DNA of 64,000 nt, taken from positions 1-64,000 of the forward strand of contig SHWB01000009.1 of NCBI GenBank assembly GCA_009691025.1, in the 5' to 3' direction. Positions 18,862 through 29,127 of the stretch are shown in pieces (position 1 is the first letter of the stretch; each line of letters starts with the position of its first letter). A model generated the notes under the pieces. It had not been told where the DNA came from. It ran no database searches and saw only the letters and a program-made list of their open reading frames with translations. A program made the position numbers and the translations under genes. This DNA is from Alphaproteobacteria bacterium. GTDB lineage: Bacteria > Pseudomonadota > Alphaproteobacteria > UBA6615.

Positions 18862-19347
18862 CTACAGCTTGCTCAGCACGTTCTCGGCCGAGGACTCGAC
18901 CAGCTCGCCGGGGTTCGGCTCGACGAGGAGCTGCTTGACCGTGCCGTCCTCGACGATCATGGCGAAGCGCTTGGCGCGCACGCCCATGCCGCGCGCGGTG
19001 AGGTCGAGGTCGAGGCCCAGAGCCTTGGCGAAGGCGGCCGAACCGTCCGCCAGCATCTCGACCTTGCCGTCGGCCTTCTGGTCCTTGCCCCAGGCTTCCA
19101 TCACGAAGGCGTCGTTGACGGAGATGCAGGCGATGGTGTCGACGCCTTTGCCCTTGAGCGCGGCGGCGTTCTGCACGAAGCCCGGCAGGTGCTTGGCCGA
19201 GCAGGTCGGGGTGAAGGCGCCCGGCACCGCGAACACCACCACCTTCTTGCCCTTGAACAGGTCGTCTGTGGTGACCTGCTGGACGCCTTCGGCGGTTTTC
19301 TTCTGCAGCGTCGCCGACGGCACCTTGCTGCCCACGCTGATCGCCAT
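18862..19347 (-). CDS. Peroxiredoxin of the Prx5 type
   Basis: 161-residue thiol peroxidase of the Prx5/AhpE-like group that reduces hydrogen peroxide and organic peroxides. The peroxidatic cysteine is in VPGAFTPTCSAKHLPG (about residue 49), with the Thr of PTC and the conserved Arg of RAKRFAM. Only one further cysteine (ACISVND) is seen near the middle, so the reductant may be glutathione-glutaredoxin, which fits an intact gshA nearby at 46.7 kb. ATG at 19347 has GGGGAAGAGAG upstream. It is downstream of dsbD, 112 bp apart, on the same strand. Confidence 0.93.
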   Translation of the reverse strand: MAISVGSKVPSATLQKKTAEGVQQVTTDDLFKGKKVVVFAVPGAFTPTCSAKHLPGFVQNAAALKGKGVDTIACISVNDAFVMEAWGKDQKADGKVEMLADGSAAFAKALGLDLDLTARGMGVRAKRFAMIVEDGTVKQLLVEPNPGELVESSAENVLSKL

Positions 19348-19459
19348 GCTCTCTTCCCCTGTGTTGCTGTTTCGTCCGGTGTGCGGCCGGCGGCTGGTAC
19401 CGCGGTCGCCCGGTGGCCGGAAAGATGGGACAAGCGGGGCGGGAAGTCGAGCCCGCCCC

Positions 19460-21616
19460 TCAACGTCCCGCGATCGTGGCGCTGCGGTCGGCCGCCGCGA
19501 GAGCGTCCAAGACGGCAGCCCGCCCGAGCAGTTCGGGCAAGGCGACGCCGGAAGGATCGTCGGGCCCGAACACCACGTTGAAGGGGATGCCGTAGCGCCC
19601 GAAACGGGCGAGGAAGCGCGAGATCGCCGGATCCGGGCGCGTCCAGTCGGCGCGCATCGCCACGGTGCCAGGCCGCACCAGCAGCGCCGCCACCGCCGGG
19701 TCGTCCAGCACGCGCCGCTTGTTGACGAGGCAGGTAATGCACCAGTCGGCCGTGACATCGACGAACACCGTCTCGCCGCGCGCCACCAGCGCCGGGATCG
19801 CGGCCTCGTCGAAGGACTGCCAGCGGACTGTATCGCTTTCGGTCGCCAGCGGGCGGATATCCGCCCTTCCCGGCACCAGCGCCGGGGAGGCCAGCGCCAG
19901 CGCAACGGCCACGGCCGCCGCGCCCGCCAGCGCCGGGCGCAGCCATCCGCCCGCGCGCGCGCACACCGCCAACAGCGCCACCGCGACGGCCAGCAACGCG
20001 CCCGCGACAAGCGCGGCGGCTGGCGAGACCTGCGCGGCAAGCACCCACAGCAACCAGACGGCCGTGCCGGCCAGCGCCACGCCCAGCAGCGCGCGCAGCC
20101 CAACCATCCAGCGGCCCGGGCGTGGCAGGCGCGTGGCCAGCGCCGGCAGTGCCGCGACGGCGAGGTAGGGCACCGCCATGCCGACGGCCAGCGCCGCAAA
20201 CACCGCGTAGATCTCGCCGGCGCCACGTGCCAGGGCGAAGCCAACGGCCGTACCGAGGAACGGCGCCGAACACGGTGTGGCGAGCAAGGTGGCGAAGGCG
20301 CCGGACAGGAAATGGGCGGCGAGCCCCGTCTCACCCCCACCGCGCGCGACGAAACTGCCGAGCGCGGCCGGCAGCGGAATGGCGAACAGGCCCCAGAGAT
20401 TAGCCGCGAACAGCGTGACGACCGCCGCCATCGCGAGGATGAAGGCCGGGTACTGGAACTGCAGGCCCCAGCCGACCGCCGCGCCGCCCGCCTTGAGGGT
20501 GGCGAGCGCGCTCGCCAAAGCAAGGAAGGAAACCAGGATGCCGGCGCTCGTCGCGAGGAAGCCGCGCCGCACCGCGCCGGCCGGGCCGCCGCCATGGCCG
20601 ACCACCGCCAGCAGCTTCAGCGACAGGACCGGCAGCACGCAGGGCATAAGGTTGAGGATCAGCCCGCCTAGTACGGCCAGCAGCAGGATGGCGACAAGAC
20701 CAGGCGTGGCGATGCCGGGCGCCGCAGCGACCGGTTCCGCCGGCAAATCGAGCGGCCCCGTGTCGGGGGTGAGCCGCGCCTCCATCGCTCGCTCGCCGTC
20801 GATGATCGTCAGCGTCAGCGCGGCATCGCCGAGCGCGGGCAGCCGCTTCGGGTCGAGCGCGTCGCTGGCCGGCGCGCGCAGCAACGCCAGCCGACCGCCC
20901 TCCGCCAGAATCACCGCGGGCTTGCCAAACACCACCTGGTCCGGCCCCTCGACCAGCAGGTCGGGAGCCTCGAAGGGTTCGTCCGCCCGCACCGCCACTT
21001 CCAGCACCGAACCGGCCATCGCCGCGCCGACCAGCGCGAGCCCGGCTCGCGCCCCGTCGCCCGGCACGCGCGCGCGCGCCTGAGCGACGAGCCTCGCCTC
21101 CGCCGAGGGGTCGGCTGTCCCCGCCGGCAGGGCGAGGGCTAGGGTAAAGATGTGCGGGATGCAGACATCGTCGCAGACCAGTACCTCGGCTCGCAAGGCG
21201 AGGTCGACGCCGGCCCCAATCGCCTGCGGCACGACATCGACGGGCAGCACGGCATGGTCGGCATAGCCGACCGTGCCGATGCCGAAATAGTCGAAGCGAT
21301 GCGGCGCCGGCCAGAGCAGCGTCGCACCGGCGAGATTGGCGCTCTGCGACCAGTCGAGATGCGGCGGCAGGCCGGCCTCGCCGGGCGCCCGCCAGTAGGT
21401 CTTCCAGCCGAGCGCCATCTCGATCTCGATCGCCACCGGCAGGACCGCCAGATCGCCGGTCGCCACGGTCGCGGCGACGAGACGCGCCCGCGCCTTCGGC
21501 CCGTCCGCCCATGCGCCCGATCCGGCATCGGCCATGGCCGGCAGGGCCGGTGCCAGGCCGCCCAAAAGGACCGCCAGCAACGGCAAAAGGCGCAGAATGG
21601 CGGTCTGGCTTCCCAC
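19460..21616 (-). CDS. dsbD: Thiol:disulfide interchange protein DsbD
   Basis: 718-residue membrane protein that carries electrons from cytoplasmic thioredoxin to periplasmic thiol proteins. It has an N-terminal signal peptide, a periplasmic N domain (to about 290), a multi-helix transmembrane domain with the redox cysteines in NLMPCVLPVLSLK and LLATPCSAPFLG, and a C-terminal thioredoxin domain with DWCITCLVNK (C-x-x-C, about residue 620). The GTG at 21616 gives the signal peptide. It is divergent from algH, and the pair is common in Alphaproteobacteria. The unusual anchored DsbA-like protein at 1508 could be one of its partners, but nothing shows that. Confidence 0.93.
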   Translation of the reverse strand: MGSQTAILRLLPLLAVLLGGLAPALPAMADAGSGAWADGPKARARLVAATVATGDLAVLPVAIEIEMALGWKTYWRAPGEAGLPPHLDWSQSANLAGATLLWPAPHRFDYFGIGTVGYADHAVLPVDVVPQAIGAGVDLALRAEVLVCDDVCIPHIFTLALALPAGTADPSAEARLVAQARARVPGDGARAGLALVGAAMAGSVLEVAVRADEPFEAPDLLVEGPDQVVFGKPAVILAEGGRLALLRAPASDALDPKRLPALGDAALTLTIIDGERAMEARLTPDTGPLDLPAEPVAAAPGIATPGLVAILLLAVLGGLILNLMPCVLPVLSLKLLAVVGHGGGPAGAVRRGFLATSAGILVSFLALASALATLKAGGAAVGWGLQFQYPAFILAMAAVVTLFAANLWGLFAIPLPAALGSFVARGGGETGLAAHFLSGAFATLLATPCSAPFLGTAVGFALARGAGEIYAVFAALAVGMAVPYLAVAALPALATRLPRPGRWMVGLRALLGVALAGTAVWLLWVLAAQVSPAAALVAGALLAVAVALLAVCARAGGWLRPALAGAAAVAVALALASPALVPGRADIRPLATESDTVRWQSFDEAAIPALVARGETVFVDVTADWCITCLVNKRRVLDDPAVAALLVRPGTVAMRADWTRPDPAISRFLARFGRYGIPFNVVFGPDDPSGVALPELLGRAAVLDALAAADRSATIAGR

Positions 21617-21758
21617 AGGACTTCCCGAAGCGGCCGAAGCCGCCCAGATATAGGCTACGGGGCGGCCCGCCGCGACTGACGGATCGTCACATTCGTGTGT
21701 CGGGCCCCGCGACGGCCACGCGGTGTGGCAGGCTGTAAGGCGCGACTCAGAGGTGACG

Positions 21759-22334
21759 ATGCCGGCGGAGACGACGATAGACGGCTATCTGGAAGGCCAG
21801 TTGCTCATCGCCATGCCGACGATGGGCGACGAACGGTTCGAGCGCTCTGTCATCTATCTCTGCGCCCACAGCGAGGAGGGGGCGATGGGCATCATCGTCA
21901 ACAAGGTGCTGGCCTCTATGACCTTCGGGGAGTTGCTGGCCCAGCTCGACATCAAGGCGGCCGACGCCGTGCGTCGGCGCGCCGTGCATTTCGGCGGCCC
22001 GGTCGATGTCGGCCGCGGCTTCGTCCTGCATTCGGCGGAGGTGGTGCGGGAGGGCACGCTGGTCGTCCAGGACAGCGTGGCGATGACCAACACCATAGAC
22101 ATTATGCGCGAGATCGCCGCCGGCCAGGGCCCGCGCGATTGCCTGCTGGCGCTCGGCTATGCCGGCTGGGGGCCGGGCCAACTCGAGGGCGAGATCCAGC
22201 AGAATGCCTGGCTCAACGTCGGCGCCGACCCGACGCTGCTATTCGACCCCGACCACGAGAGCAAATGGCAGCGCGCCATCGCCAAGATCGGCATCGACGT
22301 CTCGATGCTCTCGGGGGTGGCGGGACGGGCATAG
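21759..22334 (+). CDS. algH: YqgE/AlgH family protein
   Basis: 191-residue UPF0301 protein. Typical segments: GYLEGQLLIAMPTMGDERFE at the start, AMGIIVNK, HFGGPVDVGRGFVLH, and LALGYAGWGPGQLEGEI with the conserved WL (NAWL) near the C-terminus. The family binds or senses something in the cytoplasm and influences alginate and other regulation in Pseudomonas, but the biochemical role is not settled. ATG at 21759 is preceded by AGAGGTG. Divergent from dsbD by about 140 bases, which should hold both promoters. Confidence 0.92.
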   Translation: MPAETTIDGYLEGQLLIAMPTMGDERFERSVIYLCAHSEEGAMGIIVNKVLASMTFGELLAQLDIKAADAVRRRAVHFGGPVDVGRGFVLHSAEVVREGTLVVQDSVAMTNTIDIMREIAAGQGPRDCLLALGYAGWGPGQLEGEIQQNAWLNVGADPTLLFDPDHESKWQRAIAKIGIDVSMLSGVAGRA

Positions 22335-22358
22335 ACCTTCTGCCCTATCCCCTGCCGA

Positions 22359-22486
22359 GCCGCCTCGTCCTTCGACAGGCTCAGGATGAGGCGGCCGGGT
22401 AACAACGCGCGCATGCCAACAGGTCATCGGGGCCACGGCAATCGCATCGAACATGCCTCATCCTGAGCCTGTAGCAGGACGAGGCC
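22359..22486. repeat. REP-like hairpins
   Basis: Two relatives of the repeat at 18721: GCCGCCTCGTCC (22359-22370) pairs with GGATGAGGCGGC (22384-22395), and CCTCATCCTGAGCCTGTAGCAG with GGACGAGG follows at about 22455-22486. They fill the gap between the convergent algH and the dehydratase gene. Confidence 0.65.
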
Positions 22487-22506
22487 GTCCCTCGATCATC
22501 TTCGCA

Positions 22507-24300
22507 TCAGTGATTGTCGCGCGGCACGCCGAAGCGTTCGGCGACGCGCTGGTACTTGACCGCGAATTCCAGCACGCCGCCGGTCGACAATTGTCCGACA
22601 TGGCCGCGATACAGTTCCTGCCACGGCGTCTGGTTGACCAGTTCCGGCAACACCAGCGTGCGCCGTCGCTCGGCCAGTTCGGCCTCGGGCACCAGCATGT
22701 CGGCGCTGCGCCGGCCGATGTCTATGCGCACCCGGTCGCCGGTGCGCAGCAGCGCGAGGCCGCCACCCGCCGCCGCCTCGGGCGAGGCGTTGAGGATCGA
22801 CGGCGTGCCCGAGGTGCCGCTCTGGCGGCCATCGCCGATGCAGGGCAATTCCACCACGCCGCGCCGCACCAGCGCGTCGGGCGGCAGCATGTTTACCACT
22901 TCGGCGGCGCCGGGGTAGCCGAGCGGGCCGACATGGCGGACGACCAACAAGCAACCCTCGTCGATCGCAAGCGCCGGATCGTTGATGCGGTGGTGATAGT
23001 CCTCCGGCCCGTCGAAGACGATGGCGCGGCCCTCGAAGGCGTCGGGGTCGCCCGGCCGTTCCAGGTAGCGCGCGCGGAAATCCGGCGAGATCACCGAGGC
23101 CTTCATGATCGCGCTGTCGAACAGATTGCCCGACAGAGCGATGAAGCCGGCCTTCTCCTTCAGCGGCCTGTCATACGGGCGTATCACTTCGGGGTCGAGG
23201 ATCGCGGCGCCAACGTTGTTCTCGGCGACGCTGCGGCCGGTGACGGTCATCGCCTCTCCGCGGATCTTTCCCGCCTTCGCCAGTTCGGCCACTACCGCCG
23301 GCAGGCCTCCGGCGCGATGATAGGACTCACCGAGGAAGCGGCCGGCCGGCATGACGTCCACCAGCAGCGGAATTTCGTAACCGATGCGGTCCCAGTCGGT
23401 ATCGGTCAGAGCGACGCCGATATGACGGGCGATGGCGTTGACGTGCGGCGGGCAGTTGGTCGAGGCGCCGATGGCCGAGGCGCAGGCGATGGCGTTCTCG
23501 AACGCCGCCCGCGTCATGATCTTCGAGGGCCGGAGGTCTTCCCACACCATGCCGACGATGCGCCGGCCGGTGGCGTAGGCCATCTGGCCGCGCTCGCGAT
23601 AGGGCGCCGGGATGGCGGCGCAGCCGGGCAGCGTCATGCCCAGCGCCTCGGCCATCGCATTCATCGAACTGGCCGTGCCCATGGTGTTGCAATGGCCGGC
23701 GCTTGGCGCCGAGGAGGCGACGATGGCTAGGAACTTCGCGTAGTCGATCTCGCCGGCGGCCAGCCGCCTCCGCGCTTCCCACACGACGGTGCCCGAGCCG
23801 GTCAGCTTGCCCTCGAAGTGACCGTCGAGCATCGGGCCGCCGGACAGGACGATGGCCGGAATGTCGACGGTGGCGGCCGCCATCAGGCAGGCCGGAGTGG
23901 TCTTGTCGCAGCCCGTCGTCAGCACTACGCCGTCGAGCGGGTAGCCGTACAGCACCTCGACGAGACCGATATAGGCAAGGTTGCGATCGAGCGCGGCGGT
24001 CGGCCGCTTGCCCGTCTCCTGCAGCGGATGCACGGGGAACTCGAAGGGCACGCCGCCGGCATCGCGGATGCCGGCGCGCACCCGCTCGGCGAGCTGGATG
24101 TGGTGGCGATTGCATGGCACAAGGTCGTTGCCGGTCTGGGCGATGCCGATGATCGGCTTGCCCGACTGCAGCTCATCCAGTGTGATGCCGTAGTTGAGGT
24201 AGCGTTCGAGATAGAGCGCGGTCATGCCCGGGTTGTCCGGGTTGTCCCACCACTGGCGGCTGCGCAGGGCGGGGCGTCTGGCGGGCTGGCTATCGTTCAT
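22507..24300 (-). CDS. Sugar-acid dehydratase, IlvD/Edd family
   Basis: 597-residue 2Fe-2S dehydratase. The start segment [20 protein letters not shown] and [16 protein letters not shown] identify the pentonate/hexonate branch (L-arabinonate or D-xylonate dehydratase type) rather than the branched-chain IlvD. Cluster cysteines are in DLVPCNRHH (about residue 64), TTGCDKTTP (about 132) and [14 protein letters not shown] (about 207). It would dehydrate a sugar acid to a 2-keto-3-deoxy acid. The exact substrate is not decidable. The ATG at 24300 gives the family start; the upstream open frame is antisense to nothing recognisable. Downstream of it on the same strand lies only repeat; just upstream lies the broken MFS gene, perhaps once its transporter. 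Confidence 0.9.
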   Translation of the reverse strand: MNDSQPARRPALRSRQWWDNPDNPGMTALYLERYLNYGITLDELQSGKPIIGIAQTGNDLVPCNRHHIQLAERVRAGIRDAGGVPFEFPVHPLQETGKRPTAALDRNLAYIGLVEVLYGYPLDGVVLTTGCDKTTPACLMAAATVDIPAIVLSGGPMLDGHFEGKLTGSGTVVWEARRRLAAGEIDYAKFLAIVASSAPSAGHCNTMGTASSMNAMAEALGMTLPGCAAIPAPYRERGQMAYATGRRIVGMVWEDLRPSKIMTRAAFENAIACASAIGASTNCPPHVNAIARHIGVALTDTDWDRIGYEIPLLVDVMPAGRFLGESYHRAGGLPAVVAELAKAGKIRGEAMTVTGRSVAENNVGAAILDPEVIRPYDRPLKEKAGFIALSGNLFDSAIMKASVISPDFRARYLERPGDPDAFEGRAIVFDGPEDYHHRINDPALAIDEGCLLVVRHVGPLGYPGAAEVVNMLPPDALVRRGVVELPCIGDGRQSGTSGTPSILNASPEAAAGGGLALLRTGDRVRIDIGRRSADMLVPEAELAERRRTLVLPELVNQTPWQELYRGHVGQLSTGGVLEFAVKYQRVAERFGVPRDNH

Positions 24301-24320
24301 CGGTGACCTCCGCCGCCACT

Positions 24321-25514
24321 CTAGCGCCGGCGGCGCAGGACCGCGATGAGGGCGAATCCGGCGACGAACAGCAGCAGTACGATGCCGACGATCGCGAGGT
24401 GTTGCCGACCCCGCCCACCGCCGCCGAAACCGGCCCGACGACGAGCGGCGAGACGACCTGGCCAAGATATAGCGAGGCCGTCATGGCGCCGTTGGAACGG
24501 CCGCGCGTGCCGGCCGGCGCCGCCGAGATCAGCGTGAAGTTGAGATTCGGCAGCAGCCAGCCGAGCACCGTGCCGGCGACCGCCATGGCGACGAACACCT
24601 CGCCGTAGTCGCTCGCCTGGCCGACCAGCGAATAGCCGGCGCCGATGACGAGGTAGGCGGCGGCGAACACGCCCTGCCAGCCGAGCCTCGCCAGCAGCCG
24701 CTTGTAGATCAACGAAGCTAGGCCAGCCGACAGGTTGAATACGCCGATGGCCCAGCCGGCTCTGGCGGCGTCGCCGGCCCCGAGTTCGATGATCAGGAAC
24801 GCCGTTTTCGACGGCGTCATGAAGAAGATGAGCATCGAGCCGAAAGCAAGCGCGCACAGCACGCAAACCAGCAGCCACGGCATGAGCACTGGCGCGCCGG
24901 CGGCCACGGCATCGCCGGCACGGTGACGTGGCGGCTCCGACAGGCTCGCCAGCATCGCCGGCAGCAGCAGCAGGGCGTATGCGTATAGGGCGAAGCCGCC
25001 GCGCCAGTGCAGCAGGGTCAGCTCGCCCGCCAGTCCGACGAAGATGAGCATGCCGAAGCTCATGCAGGCGGCCTGCAGCGATACGACACGGGCACGCGCC
25101 TCGCCCTTTCAGTAATCGCCGATCAGCGCCGATGACGCCGTCAGGACGCCCGACAGGCAGATGCCGAGGATCGCGCGCGAGACGAGGAAGCCGGCGATCG
25201 TGTCGACGGCCATCCCTGCCAGGCCGGAGACCCCGAACCCCAGGGTCGCCGCCAGCAACACCGACCGGCGGCCGAGCCGGTCGACCATCCATCCAGTCAG
25301 CGGCGCCATCAACGCCATGATCAGCATTGGCATGGTCAGGATGAACGGCGTCCACAACGCCGCGTCCGGCACATGTACGAATTGCGCGGCGATGGCCGGC
25401 AACGCCGGGGCGACGGTCGACGGCGCGAGGAACGCCATGCCGGCGGCGCCGAACAGCGCCACCAGAGCGAGGCGTTAGCGCGCGAGTACGAAGTGACGTG
25501 GCGCGCTGTCGGTC
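24321..25514 (-). pseudogene. MFS transporter, multiply broken
   Basis: Remains of a twelve-helix major facilitator of about 395 codons. From ATG at 25514 the frame is lost almost at once; the true frame reads RHFVLAR then TAA (25477) then RLALVALFGAAGMAF. It continues through GWMVDRLGRRSVLLAA (the loop motif RxGRR) to a TGA in GDY*KGEARARVVSLQ (25109, perhaps a former TGG), then is open for a long stretch (25108-24400). Near 24400 a further frameshift is needed to reach the last helix [20 protein letters not shown], ending at 24321. At least four lesions: two shifts and two stops. Substrate unknown. Short open pieces of 117 and about 250 residues remain. Confidence 0.85.
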
Positions 25515-25539
25515 ATGTCGCCACGCCTGTCATTCCAAC

Positions 25540-25700
25540 CCGTCGTCCCCGGGGAAGCGCACGGCGCGGAGACCCGGGACCCATGGACACGGACTGCGCC
25601 AAGGTGACTACCGCTCGGTGTTCATGGCCCCCGGCTCGCGCGGCTGCGCCGCTTGGCCGGGGCGACAATCGGGATAAATGATCGCCGACAGGTAGGAACG
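25540..25700. repeat. Degenerate intergenic repeat
   Basis: Between the dead MFS and the acetyltransferase gene, GTCGTCCCCGGGGAAGC and GACCCGGGACCCATGG (25543-25585), then TGCGCCAAGG and GGCTGCGCCGCTTGGCCGGGG, resemble the 'gtcatccccgcg...gggacccatgg' family of dispersed alphaproteobacterial repeats. It is a partial, diverged copy; no gene is seen here. Confidence 0.4.
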
Positions 25701-25725
25701 CAGCCAGCCGGCAACGCCCCATCTA

Positions 25726-26352
25726 CTACACCGTCGTGCGCGTGAGAGAAGCGGCGGTTGGCCGCACCTGGCGCGGATCGTCCTCCAGCAGGGCGAACAA
25801 CAGGTGGTCGCGCCACTCGCCCCGAATCTTGAGGTAGCGGCGGGCGAAGCCCTCGCGCGCGAAGCCGCAGCGCACCAGCAGGCGCTGACTCGCCTCGTTG
25901 GACGGCAGGCAGGCCGCCTCGAGGCGATGGAGCGCAAGATGGTCGAAGGAAAAATCTACGACGAGCAACAACGCATCGGTCATGTATCCGCGTTGCGCAT
26001 GCGCCTCGCCGACCCAGTAGCCGAGGGTGCCGTCCTGGGCCACGCCGCGCCGTACATTGGACATGGTAATGCCGCCGACCATCGTGGCGTCCTCGCGGCG
26101 GAAGACTAGGAAGCTGTAGCCGGCATCGTCGCGCCAGTCGGCCTCGTAGCGGGCCAGCCGCCGCTGGAACGCGTCGCGCGTCAGCGCGTCGGCCGGCCAG
26201 GTCGGCTCCCAGGGTTCGAGGAAGGCGCGGCTCGCCGTGCGCAGATCGGCATAGGCGCGCCAGTCGCGCTCGACGGGCGAGCGCAGGAAGACCTGCCGCC
26301 CTTCGAGACGCGGACCGGCCACGGCACCCCCAACCGACCGGAACAGACGCAT
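25726..26352 (-). CDS. GNAT-family N-acetyltransferase (RimJ/RimL type)
   Basis: 208-residue GCN5-related acetyltransferase of the RimJ/RimL type that acetylates protein N-termini or small amines. Family features are RLEGRQVFLRSPVERDWRAY at the start, SFLVFRREDATMVGGITMSN, GYWVGEAHAQRGYMTDAL (the acetyl-CoA pyrophosphate loop, R/Q-x-x-G-x-M), and NEASQRLLVRCGFAREG. ATG at 26352 has a GGGGGAGGGG site ahead; a GTG at 26376 overlapping the peptidase stop is possible. It ends the cox supercluster in many relatives, with the M16 peptidase and thrC upstream as here. Confidence 0.88.
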   Translation of the reverse strand: MRLFRSVGGAVAGPRLEGRQVFLRSPVERDWRAYADLRTASRAFLEPWEPTWPADALTRDAFQRRLARYEADWRDDAGYSFLVFRREDATMVGGITMSNVRRGVAQDGTLGYWVGEAHAQRGYMTDALLLVVDFSFDHLALHRLEAACLPSNEASQRLLVRCGFAREGFARRYLKIRGEWRDHLLFALLEDDPRQVRPTAASLTRTTV

Positions 26353-26372
26353 CACCACCGCCCCTCCCCCGC

Positions 26373-27656
26373 TCACATCGCCATCCGGCGCGAGATCGCC
26401 GACAACGGTTCGAGCCTGCCAAGAGGACCCAGCGCCGCCAGTGCCGGCGCCGTCGCGAACAGCCTACGGGCAAGTCGAGCGATGGCGTTCCTGTCGACGG
26501 CGGCGACCGCTCCGAGCAACTCATCGACCGATTTTACCCGACCATATGACAAGGTGTGCTGCGCAATCTGCTCGCATCGCGCGCCGGGCGATTCGAGTCC
26601 CATCAGCAGGCTGGCACGCAACTGGGCCCGCGCGCGCGCCACCTCGTCCTCGCGGATGCTGCCGGCGAGCCCGACGATCTCGTCGCACAGCACCGGAACC
26701 AGCTCGCCGACCTTGTCCTCTCCGGTGCCTGCATAGACGGCTATGACGCCGTCATCGGCATAGGCCGAGACCATGCTGTCGATGGCATAGACGAGGCCGC
26801 GCTTCTCGCGGATCTCCTGGAACAGGCGCGAGGACATGCCGCCGCCGAACAGGCCCGAAAGGATCGACAGCGCGTAGTAGTCGGGGTCGGCAAGGCCGAC
26901 GCCTCGGAATCCGAGGACGAAATGGACCTGTTCGAGGTCGCGCTCGTCGCGCTGTTCGCCGCCGCCATAGACGGCCGGGCTGAACGGCGCCCGCATACCC
27001 GTCGGCAGCCGGTCGAAGGCGCGCGCGGCGAGGTCGACCAGCCGGTCGTGCTCGATCGCCCCGGACGCCGCGACCACCATGTTGCCAGCGCGGTACTGGG
27101 CGTCGCGATAGGCCAACAGCGCCGCGCGCGTGGCACCCTCGACCACCTCGGGCCGCCCCAGCACCGGCCGGCCGAGCGGCTGGTCTGGGTAGGCGGCCGC
27201 CTGGAACAGATCGAAGATCAGGTCGTCGGGCGTGTCGCGCGCCTGGCCGATCTCCTGCAGGATGACGTCGCGCTCCATCTTAAGCTCGTGCTCGTCGAAT
27301 GCAGAGTCCTGCAGCAGGTCGGCCAGCACGTCGACGCCCAGTGCCGTGTCGTCCTGCAGCACGCGCACGTAGTAGGCCGTCACCTCGCGCGAGGTGTAGG
27401 CGTTGATCTGGCCGCCGACATCCTCGATCACCTCGGCGATCTCGCGCGCTGTACGCCGCCTGGTGCCCTTGAACAACATATGTTCGATGAGGTGCGAGAC
27501 GCCGTTCTCCTCGACGCTCTCGCAGCGCGCGCCGGCGCCGATCCACACGCCGAGCGCCACCGACGCGACGCCCGCCATCGGGTCGGTGACGACGCGCAGG
27601 CCGCTCGGCAGAGTCGTGGTCCTGATGTCGCGTTCGGTCATGGTCACTCTTGTCAT
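26373..27656 (-). CDS. M16-family zinc peptidase (processing-peptidase-like)
   Basis: 427-residue peptidase of the pitrilysin/mitochondrial processing peptidase type. The inverted zinc motif H-L-I-E-H is in NGVSHLIEHMLFKGT (about residue 57), with the third ligand Glu near ERDVILQEIGQ. Other typical blocks: NAYTSREVTAYYVRVL, LGRPVLG, and FGGGMSSRLFQEIREKRGL, the substrate-binding glycine-rich segment. It is an alphaproteobacterial relative of beta-MPP. ATG at 27656 overlaps the thrC stop (ATGA). The gene is intact and part of the thrC-M16-GNAT string that follows the cytochrome oxidase genes. Confidence 0.95.
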   Translation of the reverse strand: MTRVTMTERDIRTTTLPSGLRVVTDPMAGVASVALGVWIGAGARCESVEENGVSHLIEHMLFKGTRRRTAREIAEVIEDVGGQINAYTSREVTAYYVRVLQDDTALGVDVLADLLQDSAFDEHELKMERDVILQEIGQARDTPDDLIFDLFQAAAYPDQPLGRPVLGRPEVVEGATRAALLAYRDAQYRAGNMVVAASGAIEHDRLVDLAARAFDRLPTGMRAPFSPAVYGGGEQRDERDLEQVHFVLGFRGVGLADPDYYALSILSGLFGGGMSSRLFQEIREKRGLVYAIDSMVSAYADDGVIAVYAGTGEDKVGELVPVLCDEIVGLAGSIREDEVARARAQLRASLLMGLESPGARCEQIAQHTLSYGRVKSVDELLGAVAAVDRNAIARLARRLFATAPALAALGPLGRLEPLSAISRRMAM

Positions 27657-29056
27657 GCGGCAACCGCGCGTCCGGCGCGGGAACGGATATGGGCGGCGAT
27701 GGCGCCCACGTCACCGGGCAGGGTCGCGCAACGCTCGGGCCGATCGAACAGGTCGGCTAGATGCGGCGGCAGCGCCGGCCGCACGCCGGTCGCCCGCTCG
27801 ACGGCATCGGGGAACTTCGCCGGATGGGCGGTCGCCAGCACGATGCGCGGACTGCCGGACGGTGCCAGCGCGGCGGCAGCCGAGATCGCCGTCGCCGTGT
27901 GCGGGTCGACCAGCATGCCTGTCGCCGCATGGACCCGCGCCATGGTGGCTAGCGTGTCCTCGTCGTCGCTGCGATGGCCGGCGAACAACGTCCGCGCCTC
28001 GGCCAGTTGCGCCGGGGTGACCGGCAACGTGCCGTCGCTGCGGAAGGCCGCCATGGCGGCGGCGACGGCGGCACCGTCGCGCCCGGCCAGTTCGAACAGC
28101 AGCCGCTCGAAATTGCTCGAGACCTGGATGTCCATGCTCGGCGACAGTGACGGCACCACCGGCGCCAGCGACATGTCGCCGTTGGCGAAGAAGCGGAACA
28201 GGATGTCGTTGCGGTTCGAGGCAGCAACGAAGCGATCGATTTGCACGCCCATGCGCCGCGCGGCCCAGCCGGCATAGACATTGCCGAAATTGCCGGTCGG
28301 CACGAAGAAGCTGACGGCGCGGGCCGGCGCGCCCAGCGACGCCGCGGCGATGGCGTAGTAGGCCGCCTGCGCGGCGATGCGCGCCCAGTTGATCGAGTTG
28401 ATAGCCGCGAGCCGCACCTCGTCGCGCAAAACCCGGTCGGCGAACAGCGCCTTCACGATGTCCTGGCAGTCGTCGAAGGTGCACTCGACGGCGATGTTGT
28501 GGACGTTGGCGGCGTCGACCGTGGTCATCTGGCGGCGCTGCACCTCGGACACGCGGCCCTGCGGATGCAGGATGAAGATGTCGATGCCGGCACGTCCGGC
28601 CATCGCCTCGATGGCCGCCGAGCCGGTGTCGCCGGAGGTGGCGCCGACGATGGTGGCGCGCTGCCGGCGGCGGGATAGCACATGCTCGAACAGATGGCCG
28701 AGCAGTTGGAGGGCAAAATCCTTGAAGGCCAGGGTCGGGCCGTGGAACAGCTCCAGCAGCCAGGTGTGGCGGTCGAGCTGGACCAGCGGAGCGGTCGCCG
28801 GATGGGCGAAGCGGGCATAGGCCGCGCGCGCCATGTCGCGCAGCGCCGCCTCCCCGATCGACGGCGCGGCGAGCGGCGCCATCACCCGCGCGACGGCGTC
28901 GGCGAAGGGCAAGCCATCGAGCGCGGCGATGTCGGCGGGCGCCAGCGTCGGCCAGATTTCGGGCACATAGAGGCCGCCGTCGTCCGCGAGACCCGCGAGC
29001 AGCGCATCGGCAAAGTCGAGAGCGGGCGCGGTGCCCCTTGTACTGATGTAACGCAC
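27653..29056 (-). CDS. thrC: Threonine synthase
   Basis: 467-residue PLP enzyme that converts phosphohomoserine to threonine, the step after ThrB (15.4-16.3 kb). The start MRYISTRGTAPALDFADALL is characteristic. PLP lysine is in GPTLAFKDFALQLLG (about residue 110); VGATSGDTGSAAIEAM and FVPTGNFGNVYAGW bind the phosphate; the final domain is of normal length. Good GC-rich codon use, intact. It follows the M32 carboxypeptidase after about 70 bases, with no gene in between. Confidence 0.97.
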   Translation of the reverse strand: MRYISTRGTAPALDFADALLAGLADDGGLYVPEIWPTLAPADIAALDGLPFADAVARVMAPLAAPSIGEAALRDMARAAYARFAHPATAPLVQLDRHTWLLELFHGPTLAFKDFALQLLGHLFEHVLSRRRQRATIVGATSGDTGSAAIEAMAGRAGIDIFILHPQGRVSEVQRRQMTTVDAANVHNIAVECTFDDCQDIVKALFADRVLRDEVRLAAINSINWARIAAQAAYYAIAAASLGAPARAVSFFVPTGNFGNVYAGWAARRMGVQIDRFVAASNRNDILFRFFANGDMSLAPVVPSLSPSMDIQVSSNFERLLFELAGRDGAAVAAAMAAFRSDGTLPVTPAQLAEARTLFAGHRSDDEDTLATMARVHAATGMLVDPHTATAISAAAALAPSGSPRIVLATAHPAKFPDAVERATGVRPALPPHLADLFDRPERCATLPGDVGAIAAHIRSRAGRAVAA

Positions 29057-29127
29057 GATATCGGCCTCGTTGCGGCTGACTACCCTAATGCCGTCGTCGG
29101 GTTCGGAACAAGCGACGGGGCTGGCCG

